This document shows positions 6,749-12,389 of a stretch of 12,389 bases of DNA, one piece after another. The position numbers were made by a program, and so were the translations under genes. The notes beneath the pieces were generated by a model that ran no database searches, was not told the DNA's origin, and saw only the letters and a program-made list of their open reading frames with translations. The stretch is taken from the NCBI GenBank assembly GCA_020846575.1, contig JADLDQ010000060.1:1-12389 (forward strand). The letters run 5' to 3'. Each line of letters opens with the position of its first letter. The stretch's first letter is position 1. Origin of the DNA: Burkholderiales bacterium. GTDB lineage: Bacteria; Pseudomonadota; Gammaproteobacteria; Burkholderiales; SG8-39.

Positions 6749-7626
6749 ACCGGCGGGCTGAACAGGCCCGCCCGGAGCAGGGCGTAGCGCAGGGCGAAAT
6801 CGCCCGCGAGGCGCGCGGCGGCAGCCAGCAGCGCCGCGTCGAAGCCGAGCCGGGCGTGCAGTATTCCCAGCGTCAGGAGCAACGGCAACGCGATGCCCAG
6901 CACCCCGCCGGCGACCACGAACAGCCAGGCTTCCCGGCGCAGCAGACAGGCCGCCGATACCGCGGCGGTGCCGCCTCTGCGCTGCATCACCGCCAGGTAC
7001 AGAAAGACGAGGATCGCGAGGATCGCCAGCAGCCACGCCTGGAGCGTGGCCAGTTGCACGAAGCGGGCGAGCTGCCCGCCGCCGGCGCTCGCGGCGGCCG
7101 CGAGCGCCAGGGCGGCGCCGCTGGCCGCGCCGCTCGCGGCGGAAACGACAGGCGAAAGGCCCGTGTTCCAGAGCGCGATGGCGGGCGAGGCCGACAGCAC
7201 GAGCCCGGGATACAGGAGGATGAACGCGCCCGCCGCCAGCGCGGTCCACGCGGCGAGCGCGCCAAGGCCGCTCTGCTCCGCGCCGCTTGCGCCGGCGCCA
7301 AGCGCCGCGCAGGCGGCCGCGAGCACCACGAACGCGCCCAGCACCACGGTGCCGCGGCTGATCCACGAGTGCCGCAGGTTGCGCAGCGCCCGCCAGGCGC
7401 GCGCAGGGTGGCTCAGGTGGCCGAGCAGCAGCAGGATCGCGAGCGCGACCAGCGCCGCGCCCGCGAGCAGGGCCGCCGGCGATTCGAGGAACAGAACCGA
7501 CGCGCAGAACAGCCCCGCCCCGGCGCACTCCAGCGTGAACACCGCCGCCTCGAGCGCTCCCCAGCGCGTCTGCATCTTGTAGCCGGGGGCGAAATCGAGC
7601 TCGCCCTGCCGGAGGATTTTCTGCAT
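6745..7626 (-). CDS. NrfD/DmsC-like membrane anchor subunit
   Basis: A 293-aa integral membrane protein, very rich in Ala and Leu, with about eight hydrophobic segments (roughly 28-47, 52-70, 92-112, 122-146, 159-180, 195-213, 234-255 and 262-287). The loop after helix 2, GHLSHPARAWRALRNLRHSW (residues 69-88), is the DmsC-type motif found near the quinone site. The end RLAGDFALRYALLRAGLF matches the last helix of the NrfD/PsrC group. It would anchor the ferredoxin and molybdenum subunits to the inner membrane and pass electrons to or from the quinone pool. The ATG at 7626 is preceded by only weak purine tracts (GGAGCGCGGGACGGGC). It is the first gene of the leftward operon, an unusual place since the anchor is more often last. 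The downstream molybdenum subunit starts within its stop codon. Confidence 0.9.
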   Translation of the reverse strand: MQKILRQGELDFAPGYKMQTRWGALEAAVFTLECAGAGLFCASVLFLESPAALLAGAALVALAILLLLGHLSHPARAWRALRNLRHSWISRGTVVLGAFVVLAAACAALGAGASGAEQSGLGALAAWTALAAGAFILLYPGLVLSASPAIALWNTGLSPVVSAASGAASGAALALAAAASAGGGQLARFVQLATLQAWLLAILAILVFLYLAVMQRRGGTAAVSAACLLRREAWLFVVAGGVLGIALPLLLTLGILHARLGFDAALLAAAARLAGDFALRYALLRAGLFSPPV

Positions 7627-7658
7627 GCCCGTCCCGCGCTCCGCGACAGCGGCGTCAA

Positions 7659-7675
7659 ATTCCGCTTATCGGAAT
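7659..7675. promoter_or_regulatory. 17-bp inverted-repeat operator candidate with an extra half-site
   Basis: ATTCCGCTTATCGGAAT is a perfect 6-bp inverted repeat around a 5-bp spacer. A third half-site, GATTCC at 7679-7684, forms a second overlapping inverted repeat with GGAATC at 7671-7676 (2-nt spacer). The repeat lies downstream of the predicted leftward start and just upstream of the rightward core promoter. The architecture suits a dimeric or tetrameric regulator that could block the left operon and assist the right one. Short TTCCG/CGGAA palindromes are reminiscent of IclR-family operators, but I cannot name the regulator, and none is encoded in the window. Confidence 0.55.
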
Positions 7676-7678
7676 CGT

Positions 7679-7707
7679 GATTCCTGAATGTGCGCGGAGC
7701 GTATAAT
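7679..7707 (+). promoter_or_regulatory. Rightward promoter (perfect -10, weak -35)
   Basis: A perfect TATAAT lies at 7702-7707. The -35 position at 17 bp spacing (7679-7684) reads GATTCC, which hardly resembles TTGACA and coincides with the third operator half-site. This suggests activator dependence. A start near 7714 would give a leader of about 48 nt before the amidohydrolase ATG. Confidence 0.55.
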
Positions 7708-7714
7708 GCGCTCC
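7696..7714. repeat. Inverted repeat GGAGCG-N7-CGCTCC spanning the shared -10 region
   Basis: Perfect 6-bp arms at 7696-7701 and 7709-7714 flank TATAATG. The spacer contains the rightward -10 and part of the leftward -10. It could be an operator that occludes both promoters at once, or a coincidence of symmetric promoter overlap. Confidence 0.35.
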
Positions 7715-7727
7715 CGCACCGTGTCAA
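7700..7727 (-). promoter_or_regulatory. Leftward promoter (perfect -35, moderate -10)
   Basis: On the minus strand TTGACA occupies 7727-7722 and TATACG occupies 7705-7700, with a 16-bp spacer. Transcription would begin near 7692 and run into the molybdoenzyme operon, placing the 17-bp inverted repeat at about +17 to +33. The two promoters overlap back to back, so they probably compete. Confidence 0.5.
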
Positions 7728-7761
7728 TAGACGCGCTGCCGCCGGCCGCACGGAGGGAGGA

Positions 7762-9243
7762 ATGACGCCGCAGCTCGACCTGGTCATCAAGAACGTGCGC
7801 GTGGTGCGGCCGAACCGGCACTCGGTCGAGCTGCTCGACCTGGGCATCAAGGACGGCAAGTTCGCGCGGCTCGCCCCCGACATCCGTCCCGAGGAGGCGA
7901 AACAGGCGTTCGACGGCCGCAACCGGCTCGCGTTTCCAGGCTGCGTGGACGCCCACATGCACGTGGGCATCTACAGTCCGCTCGCCGAGGACGCCGTCAC
8001 CGAGAGCAAGGCCGCGGCCATGGGCGGGGTCACCACCAGCCTCAACTACATCCGCACCGGGCGCTACTACCTCAACCGCGGCGGCTCCAACCGGGGGCTG
8101 ATGCAGGAGGCGCTCGCGCTGTCTTCCGGCAACTTCTGGGTGGACTACGGCTACCACGTCGCGCCGATCGACCCGTGCCACATCGAGGAGATGGAGCCGC
8201 TGCTGGCCGAATACGGCGTGCCCTCGTTCAAGATCTTCATGTTCTACGGCGGCTACGGGCTGCACGGCCGCTCCGCCAGCCAGAACGAGTTCCTGATGAT
8301 CGGCCCCGAGGACCGCTACGACATCGCCCACTTCGAGTTCATCATGCGCTCGGCGCGTCGCATGATGGAGGCGCACCCGGACATCGCCGAGTGCATCAGC
8401 GTGAGCCTGCACTGCGAACTGGCGGAGATCCTCAACGCCTACACCCGGATCGTCGAGAGCGAGGGAAAACTCAGCGGGCTGCGGGCCTACAGCGCGGCGC
8501 GGCCGCCGCACGCCGAGGGGCTGGCGATCTGGATCGCGTCCTACCTCGCCTACGAAACCGATTGCCTCAACATCAACCTGCTGCACCTGTCCTCCGCCAA
8601 GGCGATCGACGCGGCGCTGAAGATGCGCAAGGTCTTCCCCCACATCGACTTCAGGCGCGAGGTGACGGTCGGGCACCTGCTCCTGGACGTGGACTGCGAG
8701 TGCGCCGTACACGCCAAGGTCAACCCCCCGATCCGCCCGCGCGAGGATGTCGAGACGCTGTGGCGCGCGGTGCTCGATCGCGACGTGGACTGGATCGTGA
8801 GCGACCACGCCTGCTGCTCGGCGGAGCAGAAGTGGTCCAGCGACGATCCGCAGAACATCTGGCTCGCCAAGTCGGGTTTCGGCGGGACTGAGTGGCTGCT
8901 CTCGGGCGTGCTCTCCGAGGGTTCGAAGCGCGGCATGTCGTACAACCACATGGCGGAGCTGCTCTCCTGGAACCCGGCGCGGCGCTTCGGCCTGCACGAC
9001 AAGGGCGACATCGCGCCCGGCTACGATGCCGACCTCGTGCTGGTGGATCCGCACGAGACCTTCGTGGTGCGCGCAGCCGACTCGCAGTCGCACCAGGGCT
9101 ACACGCCCTTCGAGGGCCAGGAACTCACCGGGCGCGTGAAGAGCACCTTCCTTCGCGGCGAACTCGCCTACCACGACGGTGCGATCGTCGGTCCCGCCAG
9201 GGGCCGCTACCTGCGCCGGCCGACGGGCCGACCCCGGGCTTGA
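7762..9243 (+). CDS. Cyclic amidohydrolase (dihydroorotase/hydantoinase/allantoinase-like)
   Basis: A 493-aa metal-dependent hydrolase predicted to open a cyclic amide or imide ring in the cytosol. The binuclear metal site is complete: H65-x-H67 in PGCVDAHMHVG, the carboxylated Lys K157 in SFKIFMFY, H217 in SLHCEL, H275 in LLHLSS, and D348 in VSDHA. The KVNPPIRPRED segment (319-329) corresponds to the substrate-side loop of dihydroorotases and hydantoinases. The N-terminal beta-sandwich strand (LDLVIKNVRVV) and the C-terminal DIAPGYDADLVLVDP are typical. The ATG at 7762 follows GGAGGG at 7752-7757; the frame is open to 7690, but that part covers the promoter. It leads the rightward operon and is followed by a cysteine hydrolase, consistent with sequential ring opening and amide removal. 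Pyrimidine salvage is less likely because no pyrimidine genes are near. Confidence 0.92.
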   Translation: MTPQLDLVIKNVRVVRPNRHSVELLDLGIKDGKFARLAPDIRPEEAKQAFDGRNRLAFPGCVDAHMHVGIYSPLAEDAVTESKAAAMGGVTTSLNYIRTGRYYLNRGGSNRGLMQEALALSSGNFWVDYGYHVAPIDPCHIEEMEPLLAEYGVPSFKIFMFYGGYGLHGRSASQNEFLMIGPEDRYDIAHFEFIMRSARRMMEAHPDIAECISVSLHCELAEILNAYTRIVESEGKLSGLRAYSAARPPHAEGLAIWIASYLAYETDCLNINLLHLSSAKAIDAALKMRKVFPHIDFRREVTVGHLLLDVDCECAVHAKVNPPIRPREDVETLWRAVLDRDVDWIVSDHACCSAEQKWSSDDPQNIWLAKSGFGGTEWLLSGVLSEGSKRGMSYNHMAELLSWNPARRFGLHDKGDIAPGYDADLVLVDPHETFVVRAADSQSHQGYTPFEGQELTGRVKSTFLRGELAYHDGAIVGPARGRYLRRPTGRPRA

Positions 9244-9320
9244 GGGCGGGCCGGTCCGCCGCGCTGCACGGGCGCGCGGGGCCTTCCCGCCGTCTCGATC
9301 AACCCACGCAGGAGGACCCG

Positions 9321-10034
9321 ATGTACGGCATACCGCAGAGCGTGATCGATGGCGTCGTCGCCGCGCGCGGCAGTCTTCATTGCCTGGATCACATCGATCC
9401 GGTGCGATCGGCGCTGCTCGTGGTCGACATGCAGAACTACTTCCTCAAACCCGGATTCCAGGCGGAGATTCCCGCCGCGCGCGAGATCGTCCCCGCGATC
9501 AACCGCGCCGCGCGCGGACTGCGCGAGCGGGGCGGGCACGTGGTGTGGATTCTCACGGCCGCCGACGGCGCCGAGCGGGACTGGTCGTTCGTGCACCAGT
9601 ACCTCTATGCCCCCGCGCGCAGCGCGCGGCGCCTGCGCGAGCTGGCGCGCGGGTCGCAAGGTCATGCCCTGTGGGACGCGCTGGAGCCGCGCGAGGGCGA
9701 TCTCCGGGTCGAGAAGCGGCGCTACAGCGCCTTCATCCAGGGTTCCTCGGATCTCGAGGGACGGCTGCGCTCGCGCGGGCTCGACACGGTGCTGATCTGC
9801 GGCACCTCGACGAACGTGTGCTGCGAATCGACCGCGCGCGACGCGATGATGCTCGACTTCCGCACCGTCATGCTCGCCGATGCGCTGGCCGCGCAAAAGA
9901 GCGAGGCGCACGCCGGCGCGCTGGCGAACTGCCTCATGTATTTCGGCGACGTCATGAACGTGGACGAGGCGCTGCAGCGCATGGGTGCGCGGGGATCGGC
10001 GCAGCCTGAACGGCCTGTGGCGCGCGCCCGCTGA
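9321..10034 (+). CDS. Isochorismatase-family cysteine hydrolase (probable amidase)
   Basis: A 237-aa cytosolic hydrolase with the Asp-Lys-Cys triad of the isochorismatase-like fold: D36 in LLVVDMQNYF, K132 in EKRRYSAF, and C167 in TSTNVCCESTARDA, where the usual CV is CC. Relatives hydrolyse amide or carbamoyl bonds, for example N-carbamoylsarcosine, ureidoacrylate, nicotinamide and maleamate. Following the ring-opening amidohydrolase, it most likely releases ammonia (and CO2 if carbamoyl) from the linear product; this is inference from order. The ATG at 9321 is 5 nt after GGAGG at 9311-9315. The 77-bp gap behind the amidohydrolase holds no recognisable terminator. About 20 residues precede the core and the last 15 (RGSAQPERPVARAR) look disordered. 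The exact substrate cannot be assigned. Confidence 0.9.
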   Translation: MYGIPQSVIDGVVAARGSLHCLDHIDPVRSALLVVDMQNYFLKPGFQAEIPAAREIVPAINRAARGLRERGGHVVWILTAADGAERDWSFVHQYLYAPARSARRLRELARGSQGHALWDALEPREGDLRVEKRRYSAFIQGSSDLEGRLRSRGLDTVLICGTSTNVCCESTARDAMMLDFRTVMLADALAAQKSEAHAGALANCLMYFGDVMNVDEALQRMGARGSAQPERPVARAR

Positions 10035-10060
10035 ATCGCATTTCACCAAGGAGGACACCG

Positions 10061-11029
10061 ATGCGTGCGTTGCGATCGCTGCTGCCTGCCGCTCTCGCCC
10101 TGGCGTGCCTGTGCGGCGCCGCCACGGCCCAGAATTTTCCGACCCGCCCGGTGCGGCTGGTGGTGCCGTTTCCGCCGGGGGGCGCAACCGATATCGTCGC
10201 CCGCATCGTCGCCGACCAGCTCGGGAAGAATTGGGGACAGGCGGTGCTCGTGGACAACCGCAGCGGCGCGAGCGGCATGATCGGCGCCGAGTACGTCGCG
10301 CGGGCGGCCCCGGACGGCTACACGCTGCTGATGGGCACGCTGGTCGGCAACGTCATGTCGCACCTGCTGTTCGCCAAGGTTCCGTTCGCGCCCGACGCCT
10401 TCGCCCCGGTGACGCTGCTCACCACCACCTCGAACATCCTGCTGAGCAACGACAGCATTCCGGTTTCCACGCTTGCGGAGCTGATCGCGTACGCGAAGGC
10501 GCGTCCGGGCAAGGTCAGCTATTCGTCGGCCGGGGTGGGGCTGTCGGGCCACCTCGGCATGGAGCTGCTTTCGGCCGCGACCGCAATAGAGCTGCTGCAC
10601 GTACCGTTCAAGGGGAGCGCCCCGGCCAACCAGGCATTCTCCGCGGGGCAGGTCAACCTCACGCTGGACCTGGTGGCGACCGCCCCCAACTCGGTGCGCA
10701 AACCGGGCGTCAGGCCGCTGGCCGTGGCCGCCACGTCGCGGGTGCGTCAGTTTCCGGACGTACCGACGTTCGCCGAACTCGGTTACACGAACGTCGTGAC
10801 CTATACCTGGAACGGCCTGATGGTGCCGGCTGGAACGCCGCGCGAAATCATCGCCGCGATACAGGCCGGCGCCAATGCCGCGCTGAAGACCCCCGAAGTC
10901 CGGGAGCGGACCGGCAAGCTCGGCCTGGATTCGATCGGCGGGACCCCGGAGGAATTCGCCGACCTCATCCGCCGCGAGCGCGAGCGCTGGGGTCCGGTGA
11001 TCAAGAGGGCCAACATCCGCGTCGAATAG
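10061..11029 (+). CDS. TctC-family tripartite tricarboxylate transporter substrate-binding protein
   Basis: A complete 322-aa periplasmic binding protein of normal length. The signal peptide (MRALRSLLPAALALACLCG) ends at ATA-Q, residues 21-24. The mature protein opens with FPTRPVRLVVPFPPGGATD and continues with the family blocks VLVDNRSGASGMIGAEYVA, DGYTLLMGT, VSYSSAGVGLSGHLGMELL, VPFKGSAPANQAFSAGQV and RPLAVAATSR. Bug/TctC proteins bind carboxylates, with the ligand held by two beta-alpha loops early in the mature protein. No TctA/TctB membrane genes are nearby, so it is an orphan that borrows a transporter or acts in sensing. AAGGAGG at 10048-10054 precedes the ATG. Placed between an amidase and an extradiol dioxygenase, it may bind the pathway's substrate. 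It is clearly distinct from the second TctC gene at the left edge. Confidence 0.95.
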   Translation: MRALRSLLPAALALACLCGAATAQNFPTRPVRLVVPFPPGGATDIVARIVADQLGKNWGQAVLVDNRSGASGMIGAEYVARAAPDGYTLLMGTLVGNVMSHLLFAKVPFAPDAFAPVTLLTTTSNILLSNDSIPVSTLAELIAYAKARPGKVSYSSAGVGLSGHLGMELLSAATAIELLHVPFKGSAPANQAFSAGQVNLTLDLVATAPNSVRKPGVRPLAVAATSRVRQFPDVPTFAELGYTNVVTYTWNGLMVPAGTPREIIAAIQAGANAALKTPEVRERTGKLGLDSIGGTPEEFADLIRRERERWGPVIKRANIRVE

Positions 11030-11083
11030 CGCCGCGCCGCCTGCGACCCGATACCGGCCGCACTCCCGAGGAGGATCCGCGCC

Positions 11084-12040
11084 ATGGTGAACCTTCACGA
11101 CATCCGCTACCTGCGGATCGGCACCGGCCATCTCGAGGACGCGATCGAGTACTGCACCCGGATCGTGGGCCTGCAACTGGTCGCCCGCGAGGGCGGTGCG
11201 GCCTACTTCCGCTCCGACAAGGCGCCGGTGCGCGGCGACACCCGGGACCACACGCTGGTCTACTGCGCGGGCGACCCGCGCGAGCACAGCATCGGCTTCG
11301 ACCTGAAGGACCACGAGAGCCTGGACGCGGCGGCCGCCGATCTGGAGAGGGCCGGCTACCCGGTGCGCGCGGGCACGAGGGCGGAATGCGAACAGCGCCG
11401 CGTGCGGGATTTCATCGCCACGGAGGATCCGAGCGGCAACAGGATCGAGATCGTGGTGCGGCCCCACCACAGCGGCGTGCGCTACTTTCCCGCGCGCGAC
11501 GCCGGCATCACCCATTTCAGCCATATCGGGCTGCGAACCCGCGACGCACCGAAGGACGAGGCGTTCTGGACCCGGATCTGCAACGCGCGCGTTTCCGACT
11601 GGATCGGCGAGGCGCCGCTCTTGCGGATCGGCACCGTGCACCACTCGCTCGCGCTGTTCCCCTCGACCTTCCCCGGGGTGCAGCACATCAACCACCAGGT
11701 GGAGGACATCGACGACATCATGCGCTCCTACTACTTCCTGCGGGAGCAGGGCGTGCGCATCGTATTCGGGCCCGGGCGCCACGCCACCTCGTCGGCCGTG
11801 TTCCTGTATTTCGAGGGTCCGGACGGCATGGTCTACGAGTACTCGACCGGCGTGAAGCACATCGCACCGGAGGCGGAGGCGGCCTATCGACCGCGGCAGT
11901 TCCCTTTCACCCCGGAGTCGTTCTGCATCTGGGGTTCGAAGCCGGACATACCCGAATTCCGAGCGCACGCGGCGGCAGATGGTTCGAGGCAGGATCGCGC
12001 CGGCGCGAACGAGGTTGCGCTGGAGAGCGCTCTGCGCTGA
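11084..12040 (+). CDS. Type I extradiol (VOC superfamily) ring-cleavage dioxygenase
   Basis: A 318-aa protein with two vicinal-oxygen-chelate domains (about 4-126 and 140-256). The C-terminal one carries the Fe(II) triad H147 (FSHIGLRT), H204 (HINHQVEDID) and E252 (YEYSTG), matching His-His-Glu of BphC-type catechol 2,3-dioxygenases. H187 and H233 (GRHATSS) are candidate second-sphere catalytic residues. It should cleave a catechol-like ring next to the diol in the cytosol, using O2. The ATG at 11084 follows GAGGAGG at 11069-11075. Beyond about residue 290 the tail (HAAADGSRQDRAGANEVALES) is low-complexity and probably disordered. It closes the rightward operon, 54 bp behind the binding protein. 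Its place with an amidohydrolase and amidase suggests a nitrogen-containing or amide-substituted aromatic as the wider substrate; that part is inference. Confidence 0.9.
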   Translation: MVNLHDIRYLRIGTGHLEDAIEYCTRIVGLQLVAREGGAAYFRSDKAPVRGDTRDHTLVYCAGDPREHSIGFDLKDHESLDAAAADLERAGYPVRAGTRAECEQRRVRDFIATEDPSGNRIEIVVRPHHSGVRYFPARDAGITHFSHIGLRTRDAPKDEAFWTRICNARVSDWIGEAPLLRIGTVHHSLALFPSTFPGVQHINHQVEDIDDIMRSYYFLREQGVRIVFGPGRHATSSAVFLYFEGPDGMVYEYSTGVKHIAPEAEAAYRPRQFPFTPESFCIWGSKPDIPEFRAHAAADGSRQDRAGANEVALESALR

Positions 12041-12211
12041 AGCATCGCCCCGCTCTGCGCCCCGCGCGCCGCCTTGCGCGAAGAACGCGATGACCCATGC
12101 GTGCGCCTCGCGCCCGGGACCGGTGAGCGCAGCCTGCCGCCACGACGACGGACCGCACCCCGGGCGCGCGATGATGGGGCTGGCGCGCGCGCCGCGCCGA
12201 TGGCCATGCCT
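12041..12211. other. Intergenic gap between convergent genes
   Basis: This stretch separates the extradiol dioxygenase from the convergent gene at the right edge. I see no stem followed by a T-tract on either strand. The self-complementary GGCGCGCGCGCC at 12182-12193 lacks a loop and a U-run. Open frames crossing it are Arg/Ala-rich and look non-coding. Confidence 0.5.
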
Positions 12212-12389
12212 TCAATCGGCGAGCGGGCGCATCATCGTCCACCCGAGCCGCCGCGCGAGGGCGTGCTCGCGCCGCAGCGAGGCCGCGAGCGCCGGCAGTT
12301 CCGCCCACGGGTCGGGCGAGGTGTAGAAGCGCTGCAGGAAGGCGAGATCGGTGAGCATGCTGTCCACCCACGCCACCGGCGTGGTGTAG
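12212..12389 (-). CDS. 3' end of an unrecognised gene
   Basis: The last 58 residues of a protein running into the window from the right; its stop is at 12214-12212. The visible part reads YTTPVAWVDSMLTDLAFLQR, then a PDPWAELPALAASL segment, and ends GWTMMRPLAD. The balanced composition (Trp, Phe, Tyr, Asp) and strong third-position GC fit real coding sequence, unlike the Arg-rich alternatives here. The sequence looks helical, with an amphipathic stretch LAASLRREHALARRLG. I do not recognise the family. It converges on the dioxygenase operon and may belong to a different transcription unit. Confidence 0.55.
   Translation of the reverse strand, partial: YTTPVAWVDSMLTDLAFLQRFYTSPDPWAELPALAASLRREHALARRLGWTMMRPLAD

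Noticed and set aside
4232..6787. Very long open frame on the plus strand opposite the molybdoenzyme gene
   Set aside because: Rich in Arg, Asp, Val and His with no family motif, and it lies wholly antisense to a gene with complete cofactor motifs. Long antisense frames are expected at this GC content.
7666..9174. 502-codon minus-strand frame opposite the amidohydrolase
   Set aside because: Antisense to a gene with all metal ligands, and it extends into the promoter region; no recognisable domain.
10043..11968. 641-codon minus-strand frame opposite the TctC and dioxygenase genes
   Set aside because: It covers two well-supported genes and their ribosome-binding sites, and its translation shows only Arg/Gly/His/Val-biased shadow composition.
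12182..12193. Self-complementary GGCGCGCGCGCC as a terminator between convergent genes
   Set aside because: Alternating GC without a loop or a following U-run on either strand.

Overview
The window is high-GC DNA of proteobacterial type. Dense operons with 4-bp gene overlaps, strong GGAGG ribosome-binding sites and two TctC-type solute-binding proteins suggest a Burkholderiales-like betaproteobacterium. That placement is an inference; no rRNA or other taxonomic marker is present. No insertion sequence, tRNA, rRNA or CRISPR array was seen. Everything looks like one catabolic locus built as two divergent transcription units around a control region at about 7627-7761.

Left arm (minus strand, 7626 down to 1). 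In transcription order it carries: an NrfD/DmsC-like membrane anchor; an 870-aa molybdopterin oxidoreductase with a proximal 4Fe-4S motif and no Tat signal; a four-cluster ferredoxin subunit; a UbiD-family prenylated-FMN decarboxylase; a tiny MJ0042-type zinc-ribbon protein; a heme-oxygenase-fold protein with a full set of candidate di-metal ligands; an SDR dehydrogenase; and the start of a TctC-type periplasmic binding protein cut by the window edge. The first three genes overlap by 4 bp each and should form one quinone-linked membrane complex with its active site on the cytoplasmic side. Its subunit set resembles phenylacetyl-CoA:acceptor oxidoreductase (PadBCD) as well as polysulfide/DMSO reductases. 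The UbiD gene follows after 27 bp.

Right arm (plus strand, 7762 to 12040). It carries a hydantoinase/dihydroorotase-like cyclic amidohydrolase, an isochorismatase-fold cysteine hydrolase (amidase-like), a TctC-type binding protein and a type I extradiol (VOC) dioxygenase. Each has its own good ribosome-binding site and the gaps are short. A 171-bp gap then separates it from the 3' end of an unrecognised convergent gene at the right edge.

Working model (inference): carboxylated or cyclic-imide/amide substrates are captured by the TctC proteins. The amidohydrolase opens the ring and the cysteine hydrolase removes the released amide. UbiD decarboxylation, molybdenum-dependent oxidation or hydroxylation, SDR dehydrogenation and extradiol ring cleavage process the aromatic part. 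The heme-oxygenase-like protein and the zinc ribbon are the least explained parts. The control region holds two back-to-back promoters and a 17-bp inverted repeat with a third half-site, but no regulator gene lies in the window.
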